DNA of 64,000 bases, taken from assembly GCA_007896885.1 (NCBI GenBank), contig VOIU01000005.1:62001-126000 (forward strand). The letters are read 5' to 3'. The notes beneath the pieces were generated by a model. It had not been told where the DNA came from and searched no databases. It was given only the letters and a program-made list of their open reading frames with translations. Both the position numbers and the translations under genes were made by a program. Numbering within the stretch: position 1 is the stretch's first letter; each line of letters begins with the position of its first letter. The DNA comes from Bacteroidaceae bacterium HV4-6-C5C (GTDB taxonomy: Bacteria; Bacteroidota; Bacteroidia; Bacteroidales; Bacteroidaceae). Shown here one piece after another: positions 50,338 to 59,656 of this stretch.

Positions 50338-53300
50338 TTAGAAGGTGAATTTGACATTGAATCCTATATTTCTTGTTGTCGGCATACCAAATATGTCAAC
50401 GCCTTGATTGCTATTACCTACAGATAGAATAGCATCAGGATCAAACGGTGCGTCCTTGTAGAAGAAGAATAAGTTGCGTGCAACCAAAGAAATATCTATT
50501 GCTTTGAATATATTACCCTTTTGAAGTAGAGATTGAGGAACGGAATATCCCAATGATAGTTCACGCAGGCGAATGTTAGTACGATCATAACGGTAGTAGC
50601 TTGTGCATCCGTCACCGCGGTTGGCAACTGCGGTGTAGAAGCCTTCCACATCTGTAAATTTCTGTCCTTCTACTTCCACATATCCACGATCTCTGGCGTC
50701 GCCGCTAGCTTTGCTTACTCCTCTTAAATCGAGTGCACTTTGTGTCAATGAGATAACATCACCACCCATAGCCGCATCAATTAGGAAGTATAGACTGAAC
50801 CCTTTGTACGTAAACGTATTACTCCATCCGAGCATACAGTCGGGGTTGGCATTTCCAATCAATGAATTATTACCTGTATCTACTTTTGGAGCACCCTTGT
50901 CTGTAATGATTATTTTACCATTCTCATCTCTACTGAAGTCATTGCCATAGATATCGCCTAATGATCCGCCTTCTTTAACTCGCATTCTATAAGGCATGCT
51001 TACTCCTGTTCCATAGTCAAAAGCAGGGTGATCACCCAAGGAAATGACTTTGTTCTTATTAGTAGAGAAGTTTACATTCGTCTTCCATCGAAAATCCTTT
51101 GTTAAAACGGGAGTTACGCCCACAGTTAGTTCCACTCCGTAATTACGTATTTTACCAGCGTTGATATATCTATAAGGATGTTTTCCCGTAGGAGTATTGA
51201 TGTAGAGTAACTGGTTTTTTGTATCGGTGCGATAGTATGTGAAATCGAGGTCTGCACGGTTATTAAAGAACTTCCATTCTGTTCCTGCTTCCCATGATGT
51301 ACTTATTTCCGGCTTTAAATCATCATCAAAGTCATATTGGACAGGTCTTACTATTCCTCCTGCCGTTATTATAGGAGAGGGGGAGGTTATACCGATGGGT
51401 AAATCATTTCCCACTTGTGCCCATGAAGCACGAACTTTACCAAAATTAATCCAGGAAGGCAGTCTCAGATTATGGTTAAGGATCCATGAAAGACCTACTG
51501 ACGGATAAAAGAAGCCGGTATTCTCACTCTTGGTATTTGCCAATGTAGACGACCAATCATTTCGAGCAGTCAGGTCCAGATATACACTTTCTTTCCAGCC
51601 CAACTGTGCTGTTGCAAATACTGATTGTACATTTCTTCGGGCATCACGTGTTTCATCAATGTAAGCGGTCTGTTGATTAAGAATCATATTGGCTACGGTG
51701 AATACATTGGCATAATATAGTCCGGCTTTCCCGGAATCTAATTTAAGCATATTGGTCTTCGTCATATTATTACTTGCACCCACTGCAGCGTTCAGACTCC
51801 ATTTATCCCAAGTTTTATTGAACATAGCCATAATGTCTCCATACATCATAAATTCCTGATCGTTCATGTCGACATAACGTCCATTCTCATGACAAAGATT
51901 CAATGCACTGCCTGCATAAAATTTCTGTTGATATTTATCGTTGATAAAGTCCACATTGCCGCGTGCTTGAATACTGAACCAATCATTGATTTTAAAGTTG
52001 GCACTTAGTGACGCTATACCACGGTAACGTTTGTCTTTACTGGTAATTCTATTCACAATCCAATATGGATTTTGTTCAAAGTCGAGAGTTGAAGTATACC
52101 AATTCTGTAATGGCATGTTACGTGAATTGTCAAATACTTCATAATTTGTGCGATATTCACTCATGTCTTTTCCACGCGGGAATGTATATAGTCCTACAAG
52201 TGGGTTCATGTAGTACCCTCCGGAAGTAGGACGATCGTTAATTGTCTGGGATATTAAGTTGATGTTACCGTCTAATGTCAGTTTGTCATTGAATAAACTA
52301 GCAGTCTCGCGTAAAGTAAGATTGTGCTTATATAGCTTGTTTGCACTGATAATACCTTTGGCAGTGGTATTGGAGTAAGAGAAATAAGTTTGTGTCTTCT
52401 CTTTTCCAACTTGTACAGTTAAACTGTTAATAGCGGTCACCCCGTTACTGAAGAAATCATCCAAATTATTGTATGCTTTCATATCTGTCTGCTTATCTCC
52501 CCAGCTGGTAGTACCATTTACTCCATACGTGTTTTGAAATTCGGGCAAGGATATAGCGTGATCTGTTGTAAGGTTAGAAGAGAAAGTGATGCGCTGCATT
52601 CCCGCTTTTCCTTTTTTAGTGGTGATAAGAATGACTCCATTCGCAGCTTGAGAACCGTATAATGCAGCGGCAGAAGCACCTTTTAATATATTCATACTCT
52701 CTATATCGTCGGGATTCAAATTGGATATTCCATCACCGGAGTCGCGGTTACCGGCATCATTATCACCGCCCATTACATTGAGAGCCTGTTCGGTAGTGTT
52801 GTTCAGCATAGGGACTCCGTCAATTACGTAAAGAGGCTGGTTGTTTCCGCCTTCATTGGCCGAACGTATACCACGTATTGAAACTTTGGCCGACCCACCT
52901 AAACCGGAAGAATTTCTTGTAATCGATACACCGGCTGTTTTACCTGCTAGCGCATTAATCATGTTAGGATCTTTGGCTCGCGTAAGTTCATCGCCCTCAA
53001 CTTGCTGAGTGGAATAAGTTAATGAAGCGGCTTTCTTCTTGATACCCATTGCCGTGACAACTACGGTCTCTAGTGTTTGAGCTTCTTCTTGCATTTGGAC
53101 TTTGATAGTTTTCTGTCCGTTGACTTGTACACTCATCTTTTCATATCCAATATATGTGATGATCAGTGTGGCATTGGGGGAAACATTCAAGGAAAATTCT
53201 CCATTCATGTTCGTTATTATGCCATTGGTTGTTCCTTTTTCTACAACATTGGCACCGATAATAGGATCTCCCGTTTTGTCAGTAACCGTACCTTTTACTA

Positions 53301-53703
53301 TTATATTCTTGTCTTGTTCAGGTGCTTTTTCGTTATGTTTGGTTAAAACAATATTCTTGCCTTCCATTACATAGCTAATGTTTGTGCCGTCAAAGACTTC
53401 ATCAAGAATATCGGACACTGCCTGGCTTTTAGCATTAATATTTACCGTCCGATGTACGTCTACATTATTCTTATTATAGACGAATAGATAATCCGTTTGA
53501 GACTCGATTTGAGCTAGGATGTCGCTGACTTTCAACATAGAATGAGGAATGCTGACTTTGGCGCTTTGCGAATAACTTGTGTGACTATACGCCTGGAAGG
53601 TTACAAACAGGAGAAGGAAAATTGAGAGCTTCATAGTTCGTAATATTTGTTTAAACAATAAACTTTTTGGGTAAAATTGCCCCATCAAAGAGTTTTTTCT
53701 CAT
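50338..53703 (-). CDS. SusC/RagA TonB-dependent transporter with STN domain
   Basis: This 1121-residue outer-membrane transporter has an N-terminal signal region (MKLSIFLLLFVTFQAYSH after a 23-residue extension). An STN domain follows (about residues 50-120, SMLKVSDILAQIESQTDYLFVYN), then a CarboxypepD_reg-like domain (VKGTVTDKTGDPIIGANVVEKGT), the plug (AKVSIRGIRSANEGGNNQPLYVIDGVPM) and the 22-strand barrel ending in NIGFNVKFTF. The STN domain usually touches a FecR-type anti-sigma factor to signal ligand binding, and fecR plus an ECF sigma gene lie directly upstream. A hairpin lies between fecR and this gene. Confidence 0.95.
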   Translation of the reverse strand: MRKNSLMGQFYPKSLLFKQILRTMKLSIFLLLFVTFQAYSHTSYSQSAKVSIPHSMLKVSDILAQIESQTDYLFVYNKNNVDVHRTVNINAKSQAVSDILDEVFDGTNISYVMEGKNIVLTKHNEKAPEQDKNIIVKGTVTDKTGDPIIGANVVEKGTTNGIITNMNGEFSLNVSPNATLIITYIGYEKMSVQVNGQKTIKVQMQEEAQTLETVVVTAMGIKKKAASLTYSTQQVEGDELTRAKDPNMINALAGKTAGVSITRNSSGLGGSAKVSIRGIRSANEGGNNQPLYVIDGVPMLNNTTEQALNVMGGDNDAGNRDSGDGISNLNPDDIESMNILKGASAAALYGSQAANGVILITTKKGKAGMQRITFSSNLTTDHAISLPEFQNTYGVNGTTSWGDKQTDMKAYNNLDDFFSNGVTAINSLTVQVGKEKTQTYFSYSNTTAKGIISANKLYKHNLTLRETASLFNDKLTLDGNINLISQTINDRPTSGGYYMNPLVGLYTFPRGKDMSEYRTNYEVFDNSRNMPLQNWYTSTLDFEQNPYWIVNRITSKDKRYRGIASLSANFKINDWFSIQARGNVDFINDKYQQKFYAGSALNLCHENGRYVDMNDQEFMMYGDIMAMFNKTWDKWSLNAAVGASNNMTKTNMLKLDSGKAGLYYANVFTVANMILNQQTAYIDETRDARRNVQSVFATAQLGWKESVYLDLTARNDWSSTLANTKSENTGFFYPSVGLSWILNHNLRLPSWINFGKVRASWAQVGNDLPIGITSPSPIITAGGIVRPVQYDFDDDLKPEISTSWEAGTEWKFFNNRADLDFTYYRTDTKNQLLYINTPTGKHPYRYINAGKIRNYGVELTVGVTPVLTKDFRWKTNVNFSTNKNKVISLGDHPAFDYGTGVSMPYRMRVKEGGSLGDIYGNDFSRDENGKIIITDKGAPKVDTGNNSLIGNANPDCMLGWSNTFTYKGFSLYFLIDAAMGGDVISLTQSALDLRGVSKASGDARDRGYVEVEGQKFTDVEGFYTAVANRGDGCTSYYRYDRTNIRLRELSLGYSVPQSLLQKGNIFKAIDISLVARNLFFFYKDAPFDPDAILSVGNSNQGVDIFGMPTTRNIGFNVKFTF

Positions 53704-53759
53704 ATCTTTGTAATGTGTTAAGTTAATAAATTGATTAAGGTCGATTTTTGACTGTTTCG

Positions 53760-53795
53760 GATCGGAAAGTATGGGGGTACTTTCCGATCTTTTTT
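53760..53795. other. Hairpin between fecR and susC
   Basis: The 11-bp stem GATCGGAAAGT/ACTTTCCGATC (53760-53770, 53779-53789) is followed by six T on the plus strand, not on the transcribed minus strand. In the sense direction it may stabilise or process the susCD mRNA; in the antisense direction it would terminate. Confidence 0.6.
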
Positions 53796-53852
53796 ATGGG
53801 TTATGTTTTGTCTTTTTTCATAGGCTTTTTATTAAGTTTTCTAATAGTTTGA

Positions 53853-54782
53853 TTAATATATTATTATGGAATCTTTTTCTGCATTTGTTTTGAAGTGGAA
53901 CGGATGCTCTTTAGATATTGTACGTAGAATATGTTCTATGCCATCTTGTTCTCTGAATTTTCCGGTGCATCCATTGTAATGTAGTAGCTGTGGGTTATTG
54001 ACAGTGATCTTTACATTATAATATTTTTCCAGCTTCGACATAATATTACTGAACGGTACGTCGTCGAAACAGTATAATCCTTCTTTCCAACGCAAATACT
54101 CATGGGAAGGCATAGCCATCTTACCGCACTTCCCATTGTTGTTAGAGAAGAAATCATCCTTTTGCAATCGGGTTATCTTGTTGTTGCCATCTGCTGAATA
54201 GATATCAACGATTCCTTCGACCAAAGTTGCTTCAAATTCATTACTTCCTTTGTAAGCGCAAATATTGAAGCAAGTCCCTACTACTTTTACCGTATTTAGT
54301 TCGGTGTGTACGTAGAAAGGTATCTTTTTATTTTTCGCGACTTCGAAATATGCTTCTCCATCCAATTGGACATTTCGCTCATTGCGACCGAAATTTGCAG
54401 CATAACTCATGGTTGACTGCGAATTGAGCCAGACTTTTGTCCCATCCGCAAGGGTGATTTGAGCCCGTTGTCCCGGAGGAACGGTGACCGTTTGCATTTG
54501 TGCAACCCTGCTGTATTGGTAGTCTTTGAGACTAAAATAGCTTAGAAGTGCAAAAATAAAAATTGCGGCACTACGCATTCCCCATTTGAATATTTGGCTG
54601 GAAAAGACAGTGCTTCTCTTTTTTGCCGGCTTGCTTGAAAATAGGGCTATATCGAACAGCATTCTTTCTTTAAGAAAAAGCGCCCGATTCTCATCCGATT
54701 TTTCCACCCAGTTAAGAATGTACTTTTCCTCTTCTGTTGAGGCTATTCCTTGAAAATATTTGTATAGTAACTTCTTATTCAT
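53853..54782 (-). CDS. FecR family anti-sigma factor
   Basis: This 309-residue inner-membrane anti-sigma protein has an N-terminal cytoplasmic part (KYFQGIASTEEEKYILNWVEKSDENRALF), one TM (SAAIFIFALLSYFSL, about residues 70-85), a FecR domain (VPPGQRAQITLADGTKVWLNSQSTMSYAANF...VQLDGEAYFEVAKN) and a C-terminal DUF4974 domain (LEKYYNVKITVNN...GKFREQDGIEHILRTI). It likely binds the ECF sigma factor encoded upstream and the STN domain of the SusC protein encoded downstream. Confidence 0.93.
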   Translation of the reverse strand: MNKKLLYKYFQGIASTEEEKYILNWVEKSDENRALFLKERMLFDIALFSSKPAKKRSTVFSSQIFKWGMRSAAIFIFALLSYFSLKDYQYSRVAQMQTVTVPPGQRAQITLADGTKVWLNSQSTMSYAANFGRNERNVQLDGEAYFEVAKNKKIPFYVHTELNTVKVVGTCFNICAYKGSNEFEATLVEGIVDIYSADGNNKITRLQKDDFFSNNNGKCGKMAMPSHEYLRWKEGLYCFDDVPFSNIMSKLEKYYNVKITVNNPQLLHYNGCTGKFREQDGIEHILRTISKEHPFHFKTNAEKDSIIIY

Positions 54783-55155
54783 ATTAAATCTTTAGTATGT
54801 AAAGAGGCAATGATGTTTTAATATTTCCGTTTAGCCCTCTCTATATATATTACAAGCCGGCACGTAGGAACCCTAGTGCAAAAAGATACTTTTTTTAGTC
54901 TTTCTTAAAAATAATATGATTTGACTTTTTACTCCACTAGGCAAAAGCACATTTTATGCCTATATCAAGGTGTTTCATCCTTGGACTTATGCCGTTTCTC
55001 TCTAGAACTGTTTATGCCATCATTGGCACTGATGCTATCTTGGGTGAGGGAGTGATTGTGAAACGTTCAATGAGCCATACAGGTATGGCTTTAGTCGTAT
55101 AATATTAGAATATGTGGGTAAATGTTGATGAAGGAAATGAAGAGATATTTTTATC
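54783..55155. other. Gap between ECF sigma and fecR with four hairpins
   Basis: These 373 bp have no gene. Small dyads occur at 54860-54879 (GCAC-TAGG/CCTA-GTGC), 54966-54983 (CAAGG/CCTTG), 55015-55028 (TGCCA/TGGCA) and 55073-55090 (AGCCATA/TATGGCT). TTATGCC recurs at 54954, 54987 and 55012. No T tract typical of a terminator follows them. Confidence 0.5.
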
Positions 55156-55716
55156 TTAGACTAAAATCGACATTAGGTAATCTTTGAGTTCCAAACGAAG
55201 GATGCGGAGAGCTTTGGTGATATGGAACTCCACTGTTTTGAGTGAAATATTTAATTGTTCTGCAATTTTTTTGTTCGGGAGATTATTGTAACGGCTTAGA
55301 ATGAAGACTTCGCGACTTTGCTCGGGCATCTTTTTCAGCGCTTTATGCACGATATGTTGTATCTCCGTGCTGAAGATTTTATCAGGCTCACAGTCTTTCA
55401 GCGTCGCTATACGGAAATTTAATTCTCTTTCTCGGTGAGCATTCAAATCTTCTTCAATACGCATTCGCGTTTGCATATGTTCAAGATAATTGAGCGCTTT
55501 GTTCTTGATGATTGTGAGTAGTAGTGCATGCAAGCTTTTTTCTTCATTCCACTGTTTACGATACTCCCATAAAGAAATCATGGATTCCATTAGAATGTCT
55601 TCTGCTTCATCCCAATCTCTAATATAAGAGTAGGCGAAAGCGAGAAACTTTTCTTGGTTCTCTTCGAAGAATAGAGAGAATTGATTAAGGGTACGGGTTT
55701 CGGTATGCTCAGGCAT
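55156..55716 (-). CDS. ECF-type RNA polymerase sigma-70 factor
   Basis: This 186-residue ECF sigma factor has region 2 (FLAFAYSYIRDWDEAEDILMESMISLWEYRKQW) and region 4 (ALKKMPEQSREVFILSRYNNLPNKKIAEQLNISLKTVEFHITKALRILR), joined by a linker with a short acidic stretch. It is expected to transcribe the linked susCD genes when the FecR protein releases it. A 373-bp gap separates it from fecR, longer than usual for this gene pair. Confidence 0.94.
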   Translation of the reverse strand: MPEHTETRTLNQFSLFFEENQEKFLAFAYSYIRDWDEAEDILMESMISLWEYRKQWNEEKSLHALLLTIIKNKALNYLEHMQTRMRIEEDLNAHRERELNFRIATLKDCEPDKIFSTEIQHIVHKALKKMPEQSREVFILSRYNNLPNKKIAEQLNISLKTVEFHITKALRILRLELKDYLMSILV

Positions 55717-55953
55717 TCTGAATTCTCTTTTTAAGAATTGTTTATTACAAAATAATGTAGTATTTTTCTAATAAGCAAAAAAAAGATAGTAAAAATCTTA
55801 TTTATGATTGCTTTGCTTACAAAAAGAGATTCTGTTGCATTCAAGAGAATCTATCTTTCAGTAGTTTTAGAATTCTGCTTTTGGGGGGAATTCTAGCTAT
55901 ACTATTCTGGTAGTTTTGTATTTCAGTCGGTTTGCGTGGTGATTAGGCAAAAA
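55717..55953. other. Intergenic region between the ECF sigma and pnp genes
   Basis: Two dyads are visible: AGATTCT/AGAATCT at about 55827-55852 and TAGAATTC/GAATTCTA (55868-55875, 55888-55895). The ECF promoter should lie here but no clear -7 box was found. Confidence 0.4.
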
Positions 55954-55991
55954 ATAATCCCGGTAAAGAAAAATAGCTTTACCGGGATTAT
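55954..55991 (-). terminator. Terminator of pnp
   Basis: A perfect 15-bp stem with an 8-nt loop is followed by a T tract on the minus strand, 19 bp past the pnp stop. Confidence 0.88.
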
Positions 55992-56010
55992 AATATATGA
56001 GATATTTATA

Positions 56011-58137
56011 TTATTTATTTTCTGGTTTAGGAAGCAGAACTTTACGTGAAAGTTTGAACTTACCAGTCTTAGGATCAATGTCAAGTAATTTAACTTCTAT
56101 TTCATCACCTTCTTTGATTCCGGCTTCTTCTACAGTTTCCAAACGTTTCCAATCAATTTCCGAAATATGGAGTAAACCGTCTTTACCAGGCAAAAATTCT
56201 ATAAATGCACCGTAAGGCATGATCGAACGAACTTTACCTTTGTAGACTTCACCGACTTCGGGTACAGCTACAATACCTTTGATTATGCGGATAGCATCAT
56301 CAATGGATTTTTTATTAGTTCCTGCAATCTCAATTTTGCCGGTATTGTCCACTTCTTCAATGGTAATTGTTGCGCCAGTCTCTTCCTGCATTCCTTGAAT
56401 AATTTTTCCACCAGGGCCTATTATCGCGCCAATGAACTCTTTTGGAATGGTTATTGTCTCAATGCGAGGAGCATGAGGTTTCAAGTCCTCACGAGGTTCT
56501 TGAATTGTTTCCAATATTTTGCCCAATATGTGTAAGCGTCCTTCTTTGGCTTGTTCCAGAGCACGCTCCAGAATTTCAAATGAAAGCCCATCTACTTTAA
56601 TATCCATCTGAGTAGCAGTAATACCATCTTTAGTCCCGGTTACTTTAAAGTCCATATCTCCTAAATGGTCTTCATCACCCAAGATGTCTGATAAGACAGC
56701 ATATTTGTCTTCTCCCGAATTTTTAATTAAACCCATGGCAATACCTGAAACAGGTTTTCTAATCTTCACACCAGCATCCATTAATGCTAAAGTACCGGCA
56801 CATACAGTAGCCATTGAAGAAGAACCGTTTGACTCAAGAATATCAGAAACCACACGTACAACGTAAGGATAGTTTGTAGGTATCATACGTTTCAGAGCTC
56901 TCCAAGCCAAGTGTCCGTGTCCAACTTCACGGCGACCTACTCCGCGCTGGGCTTTTGCTTCACCGGTAGAGAATGGCGGGAAGTTGTAGTGTAATAAGAA
57001 ACGTTCTTTGCCATGCACCAATACATCATCAATTATCTTTTCATCTAATTTCGTACCAAGTGTAACGCTTGAAAGAGATTGTGTTTCACCACGAGTGAAT
57101 ACTGCAGAACCGTGAGGTCCGGGTAGATAACCAACTTCACTCCAGATAGGACGAATTTCGTTTGTCTTACGTCCGTCCAAACGCTTACCCTCATCAAGAA
57201 TGCAGCGACGCATCGCTTCTTTTTCAACATCATGGTAATAGCGATCGATCAATGACGCTTTTTCATCCAAATCTTCTTCACTCAATTGAGCTTTAAATTC
57301 TTCACGAACTGCGTTAAATGCATCTTCGCGTTCATGTTTATTTCTATTGCCTGAAGCAGCAATTGCATAAGCCTTTTCATAACAAGCATCGCGTACAGCT
57401 TTACGGAGTTCATCATCGTTAACCTCGTGGCAGTATTCGCGTTTTACTGTAGAACCAACAGCTTCAGCAAGTTCCATCTGAGCTCTACATTGTATTTTGA
57501 TAGCTTCATGGGCAGTTTTCATTGCATTTAGCAAATCCAACTCAGAAACTTCATCCATTTCACCTTCAACCATCATGATGTTTTCATAGGTAGCACCTAC
57601 CATGATGTCCATATCGGCTTTTCCGAGTTGTTCAAAAGTCGGGTTAATAACGAACTGACCATTAATGCGTGCTACACGTACTTCGGAGATAGGTCCGTTA
57701 AAAGGGATGTCAGAAACGGCAAGGGCTGCTGAAGCTGCCAGTCCGGCTAATGAATCGGGCATGTCAACGCCATCAGCAGAGAATAATATAATATTTACGT
57801 AGACTTCGGCATGATAGTTGTCCGGGAAAAGAGGGCGAAGAGCCCGGTCCACCAATCGGCAAGTAAGAATTTCGTAATCAGAAGCGCGTCCTTCGCGTTT
57901 TGTAAAACCGCCGGGGAATCGTCCAAAAGCGGAAAATTTTTCTTTATACTCTACCTGTAAGGGCATGAAATCTGTACCGGGAACTGCATCTTTGGCGGCA
58001 CAAACAGTGGCTAATAGCATGGTATTACCCATGCGTAGCATTACAGAACCGTCTGCCTGTTTTGCCAGCTTTCCCGTTTCGAGCGTAATGGTTCTGCCAT
58101 CAGGAAGCTCGATCGTCTTAACAATTGGGTTAATCAT
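56011..58137 (-). CDS. pnp: Polyribonucleotide nucleotidyltransferase (PNPase)
   Basis: PNPase degrades RNA 3' to 5' by phosphorolysis. The 708-residue protein has two RNase PH domains ([29 protein letters not shown] in the first, [30 protein letters not shown] in the second), an intervening helical domain, a KH domain ([28 protein letters not shown]) and an S1 domain ([30 protein letters not shown]). The open frame reaches 58197, but a -7 box (58176-58183) cuts that extension, so [14 protein letters not shown] at 58137 is the start. Confidence 0.97.
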   Translation of the reverse strand: MINPIVKTIELPDGRTITLETGKLAKQADGSVMLRMGNTMLLATVCAAKDAVPGTDFMPLQVEYKEKFSAFGRFPGGFTKREGRASDYEILTCRLVDRALRPLFPDNYHAEVYVNIILFSADGVDMPDSLAGLAASAALAVSDIPFNGPISEVRVARINGQFVINPTFEQLGKADMDIMVGATYENIMMVEGEMDEVSELDLLNAMKTAHEAIKIQCRAQMELAEAVGSTVKREYCHEVNDDELRKAVRDACYEKAYAIAASGNRNKHEREDAFNAVREEFKAQLSEEDLDEKASLIDRYYHDVEKEAMRRCILDEGKRLDGRKTNEIRPIWSEVGYLPGPHGSAVFTRGETQSLSSVTLGTKLDEKIIDDVLVHGKERFLLHYNFPPFSTGEAKAQRGVGRREVGHGHLAWRALKRMIPTNYPYVVRVVSDILESNGSSSMATVCAGTLALMDAGVKIRKPVSGIAMGLIKNSGEDKYAVLSDILGDEDHLGDMDFKVTGTKDGITATQMDIKVDGLSFEILERALEQAKEGRLHILGKILETIQEPREDLKPHAPRIETITIPKEFIGAIIGPGGKIIQGMQEETGATITIEEVDNTGKIEIAGTNKKSIDDAIRIIKGIVAVPEVGEVYKGKVRSIMPYGAFIEFLPGKDGLLHISEIDWKRLETVEEAGIKEGDEIEVKLLDIDPKTGKFKLSRKVLLPKPENK

Positions 58138-58175
58138 AAAAATTGTTTTATCTATATTTTCTATCAAAATTGCGG

Positions 58176-58183
58176 CAAAGATA
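58176..58183 (-). promoter_or_regulatory. pnp -7 promoter box
   Basis: It reads TATCTTTG on the minus strand, 38 bp before ATG 58137. Confidence 0.65.
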
Positions 58184-58278
58184 CATAAAATATTCATCTA
58201 ATATTGTGGAAATGAGATAAAAAGTTTATATCCCTTACTCTTTTGACAACTAAAGATTTAAGAAGAGTTCAAAAATGC

Positions 58279-58308
58279 TTTGACTATATCTGAAAAGAGC
58301 TATATTTG
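58279..58308 (+). promoter_or_regulatory. Promoter of the thioredoxin-fold lipoprotein gene
   Basis: TTTG (58279-58282) and TATATTTG (58301-58308) are 18 bp apart, a good Bacteroides -33/-7 pair. Confidence 0.65.
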
Positions 58309-58335
58309 CACGTTCTATATTCTAGATAAAATAAT

Positions 58336-59487
58336 ATGAAAAAGATTTGTTATGTTGCGTTGGCTGCGTTGGCTTTAAGCGCTTGTAATTCCGAACCGAA
58401 ATTCAAGGTGGAGGGCCAGATCTCTGGTGCTGATGGAAAGATGTTGTATTTGGAAGCTTCTGCTTTAGAGGGTGTTGTCCCTTTGGATTCCGTTAAGTTA
58501 AAGAAAGACGGCTCTTTTAGTTTCAAGCAATTGCGTCCGGAATCTCCAGAGTTTTACCGTTTGCGTGTGGGTGATAAGGTTATAAACTTTTCTGTAGATT
58601 CCACTGAAACGGTCGAAATTAAAGCACCTTATAACAATTTTGTAACTGATTATACTATAACAGGATCTCCCAATTGCACAAAAATCAAAGAACTTTCTAT
58701 AAAGCAGTTGCAGTTGCAAGAGCGAGTGAGCGCTTTGGATAAATCGATGCAAGCCCAGCGGATAGGCATGGATGTTTTTGAAGATAGCTTGACTTCACTT
58801 TTAAAGAAATATAAAGATGATGTAAAGATGCATTATATTTTTTCTGCACCTAATACTGCTGCAGCATACTTTGCGCTGTTTCAAAAGTTAAATGGATATT
58901 TGATATTCGATCCGCTCAATAGTAAGGACGATATTAAATGTTTTGCTGCAGTTGCAACAAGTCTTAACAATCTTTATCCGCATACTGACCGGTCTAAAAA
59001 TTTATATAACATTGTCATAAGGGGTATGAAGAATACACATACTCCTCAACAAAAGGTGATACAGCTCCCGCAAAAGGCTGTTACTGAAACAGGAATTATA
59101 GACATTAGCCTTCGCGATATGAAAGGAAATGTGCGTAAACTGAGTGACTTGAAAGGAAAAGTTGTATTGCTCGATTTTATTATCTATCAAAGCGCTGTGT
59201 CCAGTTCGCACAACTTTAAATTACGTGATCTGTATAAGAAATATGCCTCTCAAGGACTCGAAATCTATCAGGTATCTCTTGATGCAGATGAGCATTTCTG
59301 GAAGACATCTACGGATAACTTGCCTTGGATTTGTGTCCGTGATGCAAGTGGAGTCGACTCATCTATTGCTGCTACTTATAATGTAAAAAGTGTTCCTTCG
59401 GTGTTCTTAATTAATAGAAATAGTGAACTGAGTGCTCGTACCGAAACAATTAAAGACTTGGAGGCTTCAGTTAAAGCTTTGTTATAA
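58336..59487 (+). CDS. Thioredoxin-fold lipoprotein with DUF4369, no CxxC
   Basis: This 383-residue lipoprotein (ALALSACNS, Cys 17) has an N-terminal DUF4369-type beta domain (about 20-115, FKVEGQISGADGKMLYLEA) and a C-terminal AhpC/TSA-thioredoxin fold (about 245-383, LSDLKGKVVLLDFIIYQSAVSSSHNFKLRDLY). Where relatives carry WCxxC, this protein reads YQSAVSSSH, with no Cys, while the cis-Pro in VKSVPSVFLIN is kept. Classical disulfide redox activity is therefore unlikely; the fold may bind ligand or protein. It has its own promoter and no operon partner. Confidence 0.85.
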   Translation: MKKICYVALAALALSACNSEPKFKVEGQISGADGKMLYLEASALEGVVPLDSVKLKKDGSFSFKQLRPESPEFYRLRVGDKVINFSVDSTETVEIKAPYNNFVTDYTITGSPNCTKIKELSIKQLQLQERVSALDKSMQAQRIGMDVFEDSLTSLLKKYKDDVKMHYIFSAPNTAAAYFALFQKLNGYLIFDPLNSKDDIKCFAAVATSLNNLYPHTDRSKNLYNIVIRGMKNTHTPQQKVIQLPQKAVTETGIIDISLRDMKGNVRKLSDLKGKVVLLDFIIYQSAVSSSHNFKLRDLYKKYASQGLEIYQVSLDADEHFWKTSTDNLPWICVRDASGVDSSIAATYNVKSVPSVFLINRNSELSARTETIKDLEASVKALL

Positions 59488-59539
59488 GTGCTTATATGGT
59501 AGTTTTTACTTAAATATGTTACAAAGCAGCTATTTTAAC

Positions 59540-59570
59540 TTGACACGAATAGACTAAAAGATTATCTTTG
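59540..59570 (+). promoter_or_regulatory. greA promoter
   Basis: TTG (59540-59542) and TATCTTTG (59563-59570) are 20 bp apart. Transcription is predicted to start near 59577. Confidence 0.7.
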
Positions 59571-59583
59571 CAAAAGAAATACG

Positions 59584-59623
59584 GAAGGGTTCCAGCATGC
59601 TGACCATGTTGGAATTCTTTTTT
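59584..59623 (+). terminator. Terminator-like hairpin in the greA leader
   Basis: The stem TTCCAGCATG/CATGTTGGAA (59590-59599, 59605-59614) has a CTGAC loop and can be extended by A-T, G-C and G-T pairs. It is followed by six T (59618-59623). It lies between the promoter and the greA start, so it can act as an attenuator giving a short leader RNA. Confidence 0.7.
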
Positions 59624-59642
59624 GTTATAGTATAATAAAATT

Positions 59643-59648
59643 AGGAGG
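59643..59648 (+). promoter_or_regulatory. Strong Shine-Dalgarno site of greA
   Basis: AGGAGG lies 8 nt before ATG 59657. Such a canonical site is unusual in this window, where most starts have none. Confidence 0.7.
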
Positions 59649-59656
59649 AAAAGAGT

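Noticed and set aside
55012..55040. Possible sigma-54 promoter (TGGCAC at 55023)
   Set aside because: The spacing and the -12 GC element do not match the GG-N10-GC rule.
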